Made by a program: the position numbers and the translations under genes
Part shown: positions 1 through 6,917 of the stretch, one piece after another
Position numbering within the stretch: the stretch's first letter is position 1
How the letters are laid out: every line of letters begins with the position of its first letter
The notes under the pieces: model-generated
Seen by the model: the letters and a program-made list of their open reading frames with translations, nothing else
What the model was told of the DNA's origin: nothing
Databases searched by the model: none
From: CAZMXP01 sp964570285
GTDB lineage: Bacteria; Planctomycetota; PLA2
DNA length: 18,538 nt
Assembly: GCA_964570285.1 (NCBI GenBank)
Contig: CAZMXP010000076.1
Location: 1 to 18,538 of the forward strand
Direction: 5' to 3'

Positions 1-193
1 CTGCCGCCCGGCCACCGCGCCCGGCGCGCGCCTTCCCGCCGCCCTTGCGGCGCAGTTCCGGCGTCGGGGCCTTGCCCGACACCCAGACGGTGGCGCTGCA
101 CGCCTTGCAGGAGAAGCTTGCGGCATCGAACTCGGCCGCGAGCTTGTACTTCTTGCCGCATTGCGGGCAGACGACGTTCTTTTCTTCAGCCAT
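1..193 (-). CDS. Small zinc-ribbon protein, C-terminus cut by window edge
   Basis: The visible 64 residues start MAEEKNVVCPQCGKKYKL and contain two CxxC knuckles (C9/C12 and C29/C32), the layout of a small zinc-ribbon of the MJ0042/FYDLN type. After residue 42 the chain becomes basic and glycine-rich (RRKGGGKARAGRGGR), which could contact nucleic acid or be a disordered tail. The start is supported by a GAGGAA Shine-Dalgarno-like sequence 3-4 nt upstream of the ATG and by a TATGAT box further up. The gene is divergent from uvrB, with 76 nt between the start codons. The family is common as an uncharacterised protein and I assign no biochemical role. The stop codon lies outside the window. Confidence 0.72.
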   Translation of the reverse strand, partial: MAEEKNVVCPQCGKKYKLAAEFDAASFSCKACSATVWVSGKAPTPELRRKGGGKARAGRGGRAA

Positions 194-212
194 GGGTTCC
201 TCGCGTCTCTTG

Positions 213-218
213 ATCATA
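213..218 (-). promoter_or_regulatory. Candidate -10 box (TATGAT) of the zinc-ribbon gene
   Basis: Read on the minus strand, TATGAT lies 19 nt before the ATG at 193. The leader between them holds GAGGAA as a ribosome-binding site. No convincing -35 hexamer is seen at 16-18 nt, where the sequence is a C tract. The assignment is by motif only. Confidence 0.4.
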
Positions 219-257
219 CCCATTTGGGACGGAAAGGGGGGGCCGGGGGTTCACCCT

Positions 258-263
258 TAGACT
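258..263 (+). promoter_or_regulatory. Candidate -10 box (TAGACT) of uvrB, leaderless geometry
   Basis: TAGACT ends 6 nt before the uvrB ATG at 270, and no Shine-Dalgarno sequence lies between. If this is a -10 element, transcription would begin at or next to the start codon, giving a leaderless mRNA. The same arrangement is seen before the genes at 4108 and 6918. There is no recognisable -35. Confidence 0.4.
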
Positions 264-269
264 GGGGCG

Positions 270-2262
270 ATGCCCGATTTCCGGCTGGTTTCCGAGTTCG
301 AGCTCAAGGGCGACCAGCCCGCGGCCGTGGAGGCGCTCACCCGCGGGCTGGAGGAGGGGGCCAAGGACCAGGTGCTGCTCGGGGTGACCGGTTCGGGCAA
401 GACCTTCACGATGGCCCACGTGATCGCCCGGCTCCGGCGCCCGGCGCTGGTCCTCGCCCCGAACAAGATCCTCGCCGCGCAGCTTTTCGAGGAGTTCCGG
501 TCGCTCTTCCCCGACAACGCGGTGGAGTACTTCGTCTCCTACTACGACTACTACCTGCCGGAGGCCTACATCCCGCAGAGCGACACCTACATCGAGAAGG
601 AGTCGACGATCAACGACCGGATCGACCGGATGCGCCACCGCGCGACGTTCAGCCTGCTGACGCGCCGGGATGTCAGCGTCGGTCTCCTGCATCTACGGCG
701 CCGGGTCGCCCTCGTCGTACTACGACCTGCACCTCCACCTCGAACGGGGGCAGGAGATCGAGCGCGACGACGTGCTGCGCCGCCTCGCGATGAACCTCTA
801 CGACCGCGCGGGATTCGACTTCCGGCGGGGCACCTTCCGCGTGCGCGGCGACGTCGTGGACATCTTCCCCGCCTATGCCGACGACAGGGTCGTGCGGATC
901 GAGTGGTTCGGCGACCGGATCGAGGCGATCCGCGCGATCGATCCGCTGACCGGCGAGGTGCTCGGCGAGAGCGACGCGGCCGACATCTTCCCGCGCAGCC
1001 ACTACGTGACGCCGGAGGAGCGCCTGAAGGAGGCGTGCGGGCGCATCGAGAAGGAGCTCGAGGAGCGCATCACCTGGTTCCGCAAGGAGAAGAAGCTGCT
1101 CGAGGCGCAGCGCATCGAGCAGCGCACGCGCTACGACCTGGAACTCATCCGCGAGGTCGGGACCTGCCCGGGCATCGAGAACTACTCCCGCCACCTCGAC
1201 GGCCGCGGCGAGGGCGACCCGAGCTGGACGCTGCTCTCCTACTTCCCCTCCGACTTCATCGCCTTCATCGACGAGAGCCACGTCGCGGTGCCGCAGGTCG
1301 GGGGCATGTACCGCGGCGACCGCGCGCGCAAGGAGGTGCTCGTGGAGCACGGCTTCCGGCTGCCGAGCGCGCTCGACAACCGGCCGCTCCGCTTCGAGGA
1401 GTTCCGCGAGCGCGTGCCGCGCGTCGTCCACGTGAGCGCGACGCCGGGCCCCTTCGAGCTGGAGCAGGCGGGGGGCCGCGTCGCCGAGCAGGTCGTGCGG
1501 CCGACGGGGCTCGTCGATCCCCTCGCCGAGGTGCGACCCGCCTCCGGGCAGGTGGACGACCTGCTCGCGGAGATCCGCCGCACGGTCGAGGCGGGCCACC
1601 GGGTCCTCGTGACGACGCTGACGAAGCGCATGGCGGAGGAGCTCACCGACTACTACACCGAGATCGGCGTCAAGTGCCGCTACCTGCACAGCGAGATCGA
1701 CACGCTGGAGCGCACCGAGATCGTGCGCGACCTCCGGCTCGGCGTCTTCGACGTGCTGATCGGCATCAACCTGCTCCGGGAGGGGCTCGACCTTCCGGAG
1801 GTCGCGCTGGTCGCGATCCTCGACGCCGACAAGGAGGGGTTCCTGCGCTCCGAGCGCTCGCTGATCCAGACGATGGGCCGCGCCGCGCGCAACATCGACG
1901 GGCGCGTCCTCCTCTACGCGGAGAGGCGCACCGGCTCGATGGAGCGCGCCCTCGCGGAGACGGGGCGCCGCCGCGCGAAACAGCTCCGGTACAACGAGAC
2001 GCACGGCATCACGCCGGCGAGCATCCGCAAGAAGATCGGCGACCTGCTCGGCCGCATCTACGAGGCGGACTACGGCGACGTGCCCGAGGCCGACCCGCGG
2101 AAGGCGCCGAAGGAGTCCTGGTCGCCGCAGCGCGCGGCCCGCGAGATGGAGCGGCTGCGGCAGGAGATGCTCGGCGCCGCGGAGCGGCTCGAGTTCGAGC
2201 GCGCGGCCGAGTTGCGCGACCGCCTCCGCGCCCTCGAGGACCGCGAGCTGAAGATCCGATGA
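270..2262 (+). pseudogene. uvrB: uvrB, excinuclease ABC subunit B, interrupted by a frameshift near base 675
   Basis: UvrB is the DNA-damage-verifying helicase-like subunit of nucleotide excision repair; it is loaded by UvrA and recruits UvrC. Bases 270-674 encode a normal N-terminus: FELKGDQP, Walker A GVTGSGKT (residues 38-45), and the strand-separating beta-hairpin YYDYYLPEAYIPQ (about 91-103), ending at LLTRRDV (129-135). The homology then resumes in the +1 frame at 676 with ASVSCIYG. The family normally reads RRDV, three hydrophobic residues, ASVSCIYG. Here only one base separates the GTC (Val) codon from the GCG (Ala) codon, so 8 of 9 expected bases are missing. Restoring 8 nt would give about 666 residues, the normal UvrB length. 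All later motifs are intact, so this is either a recent mutation or an assembly error. The gene overlaps uvrC by ATGA. Confidence 0.85.
670..2262 (+). CDS. uvrB: uvrB, downstream in-frame portion (530 codons, helicase core and UVR domain)
   Basis: This is the part of UvrB after the frameshift, listed separately because it is an intact reading frame. Its formal ATG at 670 lies inside the RRDV codons of the first part and is unlikely to be a natural start: no ribosome-binding site precedes it, and the product would lack Walker A and the beta-hairpin. Visible motifs are ASVSCIYG, RGTFRVRGDVVDIFPA, Walker B-like DESH (about residue 201), VSATPGPFE, LVTTLTKRM, GINLLREGLDLPEV (about 365), QTMGRAAR (about 400), and a C-terminal UVR motif (EFERAAELRDRL, about 505-520) that binds UvrC. 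On its own it should be inactive in repair. Confidence 0.85.
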   Translation: MSASVSCIYGAGSPSSYYDLHLHLERGQEIERDDVLRRLAMNLYDRAGFDFRRGTFRVRGDVVDIFPAYADDRVVRIEWFGDRIEAIRAIDPLTGEVLGESDAADIFPRSHYVTPEERLKEACGRIEKELEERITWFRKEKKLLEAQRIEQRTRYDLELIREVGTCPGIENYSRHLDGRGEGDPSWTLLSYFPSDFIAFIDESHVAVPQVGGMYRGDRARKEVLVEHGFRLPSALDNRPLRFEEFRERVPRVVHVSATPGPFELEQAGGRVAEQVVRPTGLVDPLAEVRPASGQVDDLLAEIRRTVEAGHRVLVTTLTKRMAEELTDYYTEIGVKCRYLHSEIDTLERTEIVRDLRLGVFDVLIGINLLREGLDLPEVALVAILDADKEGFLRSERSLIQTMGRAARNIDGRVLLYAERRTGSMERALAETGRRRAKQLRYNETHGITPASIRKKIGDLLGRIYEADYGDVPEADPRKAPKESWSPQRAAREMERLRQEMLGAAERLEFERAAELRDRLRALEDRELKIR

Positions 2263-4046
2263 GCGACCTTCGTGCGCGCGTGGACGCGCTGCCCCAGGAG
2301 CCGGGCGTCTATCTCTTCAAGGACGGCACCGGCAAGGTCGTCTACGTGGGCAAGGCGGCCAACCTCCGCGCGCGCGTGCGCGCCTACCTGCGGCCGGAGG
2401 GGGATGGCCGCGCGGCGATCCCGCACCTGATCGCGCGCATCGAGGAGGTCGAGACGATCCTCACCGGCAACGAGAAGGAGGCGCTGCTCCTCGAGAACAC
2501 GCTGATCAAGCGCCATCGCCCGCGCTACAACGTCCGCCTCCGCGACGACAAGGCCTACCTCTGCATCCGCGTCGACACCGCGCATGCGTGGCCCCGCCTC
2601 CACATGGTGCGTCGCTTCGCGGACGACGGCGCGACCTACTTCGGCCCCTATTCGAGCGCGAAGGCGGTCCGCCGGACGATCCGCACCCTCGGCCAGCTCT
2701 TCCCGCTGCGGCTCTGCCCCGACCGCGTGCTGGAGAGCCGGGACCGGCCCTGCCTCTACCACCAGCTCAAGCGCTGCTGCGCGCCGTGCGTGGATCTCGT
2801 GGGGTCCGGGGCCTACGCGCAGATGGTCGCGGGCATGCTCGACCTGCTGCGCGGGCGCACCGAGGAGGTGCTGCGCGGCCTGCGCGAGCAGATGGCCGCG
2901 GCCGCCGCGCGCGAGGAGTACGAGCGTGCCGCCTCGCTGCGCGACGGCATCGACGCGCTGGAGAAGACGACGCAGGCGCAGCGGGTCGCCTCGCCCGACC
3001 AGAAGGACCGCGACGTGGTCGCGCTGGCGCGCCGCGGCGAGGTCGCGACCGCGGCCGTGCTGCACATCCGCGAGGGACGGCTCCTCAGCAAGCGCAGCCT
3101 GAGCTTCCGCACGATCCTGCCCGACGGCGCGGTGCTGGCGCGCGTGCTGCACGCGGTGCACGCCCCCGGGCGCCTGATCCCGCCGGAGATCCTGATCCCG
3201 TGCGAGCCGGAGGAGGGCGAGGAGATCGCGAGAGAGCTGCGCGAGCGCCGCGGCGCCGCGGTGCGCCTGCACGTGCCGCAGCGCGGCGAGGCCCGCGCGC
3301 TGCTCGACCTCGCGCAGAAGAACGCCGACGAGGCGGTGCGCGACGCCGAGGGCGATGCGGAGCAGCGCGCGGCGCTGCTCGAGACGCTGCGCGCGCGGCT
3401 CGGGCTCCCCCGGACCCCCCAGCGCATCGAGTGCTACGACATCTCCACGATCCAGGGCAGCGCCACCGTCGGCTCGCGCGTCGTCTTCCACGAGGGGCTC
3501 GCGGATCCCGACTCCTACCGCCGCTTCCGCGTCAACACGGTGCGCGGCCAGGACGACTTCGCGTCGATGCGCGAGGTGCTCGAGCGACGGTTCCGCCGCG
3601 AGGAGCCGGCGCCGGACCTCGTCGTCATCGACGGCGGCGAGGGCCAACTCGGCGCCGTGATCGACCTCTTGCCGGAAGGGGTCGCCGCGATCGGCCTCGC
3701 GAAGGCGCGCACGAAGAAGGAGCGGCGCACGCTGGAGCGCGTCTTCCTGCCCGGGAGCAAGGTTCCCGTGCCGCTGCCGCCCGACGCGCCGGAGACCTAC
3801 CTGCTCGCGCGCATCCGCGACGAGGCGCACCGCTTCGCGCTCGCCTACCACCGCCGCCTGCGCAGCAAGCGCACCGTGCGATCCGCGCTCGACGAGATCG
3901 AGGGCCTCGGTCCCAAGCGGCGCACCGCGCTGCTGCGCGCCTTCGGCTCCGCGGCCGGCGTTCGCGCCGCGACCGGGGAGCAGCTCAAGGCGGCGGGGCT
4001 GCCGGCGCAGGTCGTCCGCGCGATCCTCGCTTGGGCGGCGAAGTAG
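2259..4046 (+). CDS. uvrC: UvrC, excinuclease ABC subunit C
   Basis: The 595-residue dual-incision nuclease of excision repair has all expected parts. The N-terminal GIY-YIG nuclease (3' incision) shows GVY at residues 16-18 and YVG at 29-31, and ends near LLLENTLIKRHRPRYN. Cysteines 153, 165, 173 and 177 reproduce the spacing of the Fe-S cluster ligands of E. coli UvrC (154, 166, 174, 178), with one extra neighbour at 174. A UVR motif (REEYERAASLRDGI) follows at about 223-236. The RNase H-like C-terminal nuclease (5' incision) has CYDISTIQG (near 394) and VVIDGGEGQL (near 455), and RDEAHRFA follows. A helix-hairpin-helix pair ends the protein (IEGLGPKRRTALLRAFGS). The start overlaps the uvrB stop as ATGA, implying translational coupling and co-transcription. 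Confidence 0.96.
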   Translation: MSDLRARVDALPQEPGVYLFKDGTGKVVYVGKAANLRARVRAYLRPEGDGRAAIPHLIARIEEVETILTGNEKEALLLENTLIKRHRPRYNVRLRDDKAYLCIRVDTAHAWPRLHMVRRFADDGATYFGPYSSAKAVRRTIRTLGQLFPLRLCPDRVLESRDRPCLYHQLKRCCAPCVDLVGSGAYAQMVAGMLDLLRGRTEEVLRGLREQMAAAAAREEYERAASLRDGIDALEKTTQAQRVASPDQKDRDVVALARRGEVATAAVLHIREGRLLSKRSLSFRTILPDGAVLARVLHAVHAPGRLIPPEILIPCEPEEGEEIARELRERRGAAVRLHVPQRGEARALLDLAQKNADEAVRDAEGDAEQRAALLETLRARLGLPRTPQRIECYDISTIQGSATVGSRVVFHEGLADPDSYRRFRVNTVRGQDDFASMREVLERRFRREEPAPDLVVIDGGEGQLGAVIDLLPEGVAAIGLAKARTKKERRTLERVFLPGSKVPVPLPPDAPETYLLARIRDEAHRFALAYHRRLRSKRTVRSALDEIEGLGPKRRTALLRAFGSAAGVRAATGEQLKAAGLPAQVVRAILAWAAK

Positions 4047-4053
4047 GCGACGC

Positions 4054-4088
4054 GGCCCCCGGACCCCCCCTCGAATGCCGCGGGGGCC
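4054..4088 (+). repeat. Intergenic C-rich inverted repeat downstream of uvrC, partial copy of the G6/C6 element
   Basis: GGCCCCC at 4054-4060 pairs with GGGGGCC at 4082-4088, leaving a 21-nt loop. The left part also reads CCCCCGGACCCCCCCTC, nearly the right half of the fuller element at 6853-6882. No T run follows, so it is not a classical intrinsic terminator. The TPM gene start codon is only 19 nt beyond it. Confidence 0.35.
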
Positions 4089-4095
4089 CTGCGGG

Positions 4096-4101
4096 TATCC
4101 T
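4096..4101 (+). promoter_or_regulatory. Candidate -10 box (TATCCT), leaderless geometry, first TPM gene
   Basis: TATCCT ends 6 nt before the GTG at 4108. The same hexamer serves as the likely -10 of the dksA-like gene at 15913. It favours GTG 4108 over ATG 4075 as the start, since a promoter box at this place would lie inside the longer reading. The upstream TCGAAT (4071-4076) is at best a weak -35. Confidence 0.38.
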
Positions 4102-4107
4102 GCCGTC

Positions 4108-4878
4108 GTGGCGCGCCCTGCGTTGCTCCTCGTACTGATGGCGGTCCCGGCGCTGGCGGAAGGGATCCCCTGCCCGCCCGCCGAGCGGCCCCTCGCCGAT
4201 CTCGCGGGCGTGATCGGGGAGCCCGCGGAGGAGCGGATCGCGCGCGTCTGCCGGGGGCTGCAGGAACAGAAGGGCATCCCGCTCGTCGTGGTGACGGTCC
4301 CGTCGCTCCGGCGGTTCGGCGCCGAGGACATCGAGCGGTTCGCGACGAGCCTGCTTGCCGAGTGGCAGTTCGACCGTGTCGAGGCCGACGGCAGGGACTG
4401 GCGGAAGGCGGCCCTGCTGCTCGTGTCGATCGAGGACCGCCAGTGCCGCATCGAGCTCGGCCTCGACTGGCGATCGGGGCGGAACGCGGAGTGCCGCGCG
4501 ATCCTCGACGAGCGCATGCTCCCCCGTTTCCGCGCAGGCGACTACACCGGAGGCATCGAGGCGGGCGTCGGGGCCCTCGACGCGAGCTTTCGCGGCACGC
4601 CGTTCCGCGCCACAAAACGCAAGACGGAGGGTGCGCTCTGGCTGGGGGTGCTCGGGCTGGTCGCGCTGTGGAGCGTGGTCTCGCTCGTGCGCCGCGGCAC
4701 GCAGGGGGTCGCCTGGTCGTTCTGGCGGGGTGCATTCACGATCCTCTGGGTCGTGCTCGCCAGCTCGCGGAGGCACCGGTCGCGCGGTTCCTTCCGGCTC
4801 GGCGGATTCGGAGGGGGCTTCGGGGGCCGGCGCGCCCCCTCGCGCAGCGCCGGGCGCGGGGCGACGGGGTCCTGGTAG
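4108..4878 (+). CDS. TPM-domain protein with signal peptide, membrane anchor and Gly-rich tail
   Basis: From GTG 4108 the 256-residue product begins MARPALLLVLMAVPALAEG, a plausible signal peptide. An alternative ATG at 4075 adds 11 residues that spoil it. A TPM (PF04536, YgcG-like) domain follows: LADLAGVI, VCRGLQEQKGIPLVVVTV, AEWQFDR, KAALLLVSIEDRQCRIELG, and the ILDERMLPRFRAGDYTGGI motif at about 133-151. Hydrophobic segments at about 176-192 and 210-220 look membrane-spanning. The tail has GGFGGGFGG and ends GATGSW, matching the Gly/Ser-rich ending usual in this family (often GASGSW). The TPM domain is known as phosphatase-like in plant Psb27-related work and as a membrane-assembly factor elsewhere; the role here is unknown. 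It sits 2 nt before a second TPM-like gene. Confidence 0.82.
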   Translation: MARPALLLVLMAVPALAEGIPCPPAERPLADLAGVIGEPAEERIARVCRGLQEQKGIPLVVVTVPSLRRFGAEDIERFATSLLAEWQFDRVEADGRDWRKAALLLVSIEDRQCRIELGLDWRSGRNAECRAILDERMLPRFRAGDYTGGIEAGVGALDASFRGTPFRATKRKTEGALWLGVLGLVALWSVVSLVRRGTQGVAWSFWRGAFTILWVVLASSRRHRSRGSFRLGGFGGGFGGRRAPSRSAGRGATGSW

Positions 4879-4880
4879 CG

Positions 4881-5558
4881 ATGCGGCCGGCGAGCGCGTG
4901 GTTCACCGAGGAGCAGCGGGGGGCGATCGCGCGGGCGGTGCGCGACGCCGAGGCCTCGACGTCGGCCGAGATCGTGCCCGTCGTCGCGACGAGTTCGGGC
5001 CGGTACGACCGCGCCGAGGACGGGGCGGGCGTGCTGCTCGGCCTCCTGCTTCTCGCGGGGACCTGGTGCCTCTACCAGCGCGTCGACGTGCAGGCCGGCT
5101 CGTGGGAGGCTCCGGCGACGCGATTCGAGCTGCCCGCGATGATCGCGGCATTCGTGGCCGGCTTCCTGCTCGGGGCCGCGGCGGCGGCGCGATGGGGAGC
5201 CCTCGGACGCATCTTCACGCCCCGGGGCATGATGGAGCAGGAGGTCGCGGCGCGGGCGCGGGCGGTCTTCTTCGACGAGCGCGTGCACCACACCGCGGGG
5301 GGCAGCGGGCTCCTGCTCTATCTGTCCTTGCACGAACGCACCGCCTGCGTGCTCGGCGACGAGGCCGTCCTCGAACGGCTCGGGCAGCCCGCGATCGCCG
5401 AGATCTGCGCTCGCCTCGTGGCGGAGATGCGCGGCGGGGATCCCACCCTCGCGCTGACAGGCGCGATCGGCGTCGCGGGGGAGCGGCTCGCCCAGGTCCT
5501 CCCGCGCGAGGCAGCGGACGCGAACGAGATCGCCGATGCCCTCGTGACGCTGGACTAG
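4881..5558 (+). CDS. Second TPM-domain-like membrane protein
   Basis: This 225-residue protein has a split TPM-like fold. An N-terminal segment (WFTEEQRGAIARAVRDAEASTSAEIVPVVATSS, about 7-39) is followed by two hydrophobic helices (GAGVLLGLLLLAGTWCLY, about 48-65, and MIAAFVAGFLLGAAAAA, about 87-103). The rest of the domain then follows (ARAVFFDERVHHTAGGSGLLLYLSLHERTACVLGD, about 124-158). The GSGLLLYLSLHER and LGDEAV stretches match the core strands of TPM domains in which transmembrane helices are inserted. There is no signal peptide. The start is 2 nt after the previous stop, so the pair is probably co-translated and may form a complex. The product is probably cytoplasmic-membrane located; its activity is unknown. 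Confidence 0.75.
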   Translation: MRPASAWFTEEQRGAIARAVRDAEASTSAEIVPVVATSSGRYDRAEDGAGVLLGLLLLAGTWCLYQRVDVQAGSWEAPATRFELPAMIAAFVAGFLLGAAAAARWGALGRIFTPRGMMEQEVAARARAVFFDERVHHTAGGSGLLLYLSLHERTACVLGDEAVLERLGQPAIAEICARLVAEMRGGDPTLALTGAIGVAGERLAQVLPREAADANEIADALVTLD

Positions 5559-5633
5559 CCCATGGGCGATTCGACGACGAGTCGGTCTTCCGCCGTGCCC
5601 GGCGGCGGCGAATCCGGTCTCCTGCGTCGGCGC

Positions 5634-6824
5634 ATGACCGCGGACTTCCTCGTGATCGGAGCCGGCGTGATCGGTGTCTCGATCGCCCGGGAACTGCGGC
5701 GCAGGCACGGCGGGCGCGTCGTGGTCCTCGAGAAGGAGGCGGCGCCGGCCCTCCACGCCAGCGGGCGGAACAGCGGCGTTCTGCATGCGGGGGTCTACTA
5801 CAAGGCGGGCACGCGGAAGGCTCGCTTCTGCGTGGAGGGAAACCGGCGCTGGAAGGAGTACTGCCAGCAGAAGGGTCTCCCGATCAACACGGCGGGCAAG
5901 GTCATCGTCACGCGCAGCGAGTCGGAGCTGCCCGCGCTGGGCGAGTTGGCCGCGCGCGCGCAGGCGAATGGCGTCCGCACGACCCTGCTGGAGGGCCCGG
6001 CCCTCGCCGACGTGGAGCCCTGCGCCACGACCGTCGGGCAAGCCCTGCACGTCCATGACACCGCGGTCGTGAATCCGCCGCAGGTGATGGCGTCGCTGGT
6101 GGAAGATGCCCGGCGCGAGGGGGTGTTCATCGAGCAGGGTTGCGCTTGGCAGGCCGCCGCCGGACCGGGTGCGGTGGAGACCTCGGGCGGACCTTTCGGC
6201 TACGGGCACCTCGTCAACTGTGCCGGTCTCTTCGCCGACCGCGTCGCGCACTCCGTCGGCGTCGGCATGGACTATCGGATCCTGCCCTTCCGCGGGCAGT
6301 ACTACGCGGTGCGGCCCGGGTCGAGGGTGCAGGTACGCGGCAACATCTACCCCGTGCCCGACCTCCGCAACCCCTTCCTCGGCGTCCACTACACGCGCCA
6401 ACCCGACGGCACCCTCACCCTCGGACCCTCGGCGTTGCCGCTGATGGGGCGGGAGCAGTACCGGGGCTTGCGCGGGGCGTCGCTCGCCGACACCCTCGCG
6501 ATGGTCCGGTTCCTGCTGAGACTCTTCGCGCGCAACCGCGACCACTTCCGGTCCCTTGCGTGGGCGGAACTGGGCAAGCTCTCGCGGAAGGGGTTCTACA
6601 AGGCGGCGAGCGGTCTCGCCCTCGGACTCGAGCCGGGGGATCTGCTGCCGCGCGGGAAGGCCGGGATCCGCGCCCAGTTGGCGAACACCCGCACGGCGGA
6701 ACTCGTCGACGACTTCGTGGTCGAGCAGGGTCCCCGGTCCACCCATGTCCTGAACGCGGTCTCTCCGGCTTTCACGTGCGCCATGCCCTTCGCCGAACAT
6801 GTCGTGGACGGCATCCAGTGGTGA
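5634..6824 (+). CDS. lhgO: LhgO-type FAD-dependent L-2-hydroxyglutarate oxidase
   Basis: The 396-residue product matches the LhgO/L2HGDH branch of the DAO family, which oxidises L-2-hydroxyglutarate to 2-oxoglutarate using FAD and passes electrons to the membrane quinone pool. Key features are a Rossmann FAD motif GAGVIGVS (residues 9-16), VVVLEKEAAPALHASGRNSG, HAGVYY, INTAGKVIV, HDTAVVNPPQV, LVNCAGLFADRVA, PFRGQYYAV, IYPVPD..NPFLGVHYTR, LGPSALPL, and the C-terminal RAQL and DDFVVEQGPR with NAVSPAFTCAMPFAEHV. Length and order agree with E. coli LhgO (formerly YgaF). ATG 5634 is chosen because the family starts about 5 residues before the FAD motif; an upstream ATG at 5562 would add 24 low-complexity residues. 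No Shine-Dalgarno sequence is present at either start. Substrate preference is inferred from family only. Confidence 0.88.
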   Translation: MTADFLVIGAGVIGVSIARELRRRHGGRVVVLEKEAAPALHASGRNSGVLHAGVYYKAGTRKARFCVEGNRRWKEYCQQKGLPINTAGKVIVTRSESELPALGELAARAQANGVRTTLLEGPALADVEPCATTVGQALHVHDTAVVNPPQVMASLVEDARREGVFIEQGCAWQAAAGPGAVETSGGPFGYGHLVNCAGLFADRVAHSVGVGMDYRILPFRGQYYAVRPGSRVQVRGNIYPVPDLRNPFLGVHYTRQPDGTLTLGPSALPLMGREQYRGLRGASLADTLAMVRFLLRLFARNRDHFRSLAWAELGKLSRKGFYKAASGLALGLEPGDLLPRGKAGIRAQLANTRTAELVDDFVVEQGPRSTHVLNAVSPAFTCAMPFAEHVVDGIQW

Positions 6825-6852
6825 GCGGGTGCGCCGACTCGCCCGCCAGTCG

Positions 6853-6882
6853 CCGGGGGGACGCTCCCCCCGGACCCCCCTC
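6853..6882 (+). repeat. G6/C6 hairpin-type element between lhgO and the 6918 gene
   Basis: CCGGGGGGA (6853-6861) and TCCCCCCGG (6865-6873) form a perfect 9-bp inverted repeat with a 3-nt loop (CGC), followed by ACCCCCC and TC. It lies 28 nt past the lhgO stop. It could act as a Rho-assisted terminator or a repetitive extragenic palindrome; no T run follows. Bases 6855-6880 match the plus strand at 15275-15300 with three differences over 26 positions. Confidence 0.5.
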
Positions 6883-6904
6883 CGGTCTTGACCGGGACAA
6901 CGGG

Positions 6905-6910
6905 TAGGCT
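6905..6910 (+). promoter_or_regulatory. Candidate -10 box (TAGGCT), leaderless geometry, 6918 gene
   Basis: TAGGCT ends 7 nt before ATG 6918. TTGACC at 6888-6893 resembles a -35, but only 11 nt separate the two, too short for a standard sigma-70 promoter. One of the two is therefore probably fortuitous. No Shine-Dalgarno sequence precedes the ATG. Confidence 0.35.
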
Positions 6911-6917
6911 GAGCGCG

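Noticed and set aside
270..4046. A single 1258-codon reading frame from the uvrB start to the uvrC stop
   Set aside because: The stretch from about 675 to 2258 in this frame is Arg/Pro/Ala-rich translation of uvrB in the wrong frame. It stays open only because of base composition after the frameshift, and is not a real UvrB-UvrC fusion.
4075..4107. ATG 4075 as start of the first TPM gene
   Set aside because: The extra 11 residues (MPRGPCGYPAV) do not fit a signal peptide and would cover the candidate -10 box. It cannot be fully excluded.
5562..5633. ATG 5562 as start of lhgO
   Set aside because: The 24 extra residues are Ser/Gly/Arg-rich with no family counterpart; ATG 5634 places the FAD motif at the expected distance.
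6853..6882. Intrinsic terminator after lhgO
   Set aside because: The stem is strong, but no T run follows; described as a repeat element instead.
6888..6917. TTG 6888 as an upstream start for the 6918 gene
   Set aside because: It would add MTGTTGRLSA before the signal sequence and run through the TAGGCT box; ATG 6918 gives a normal signal/anchor start.
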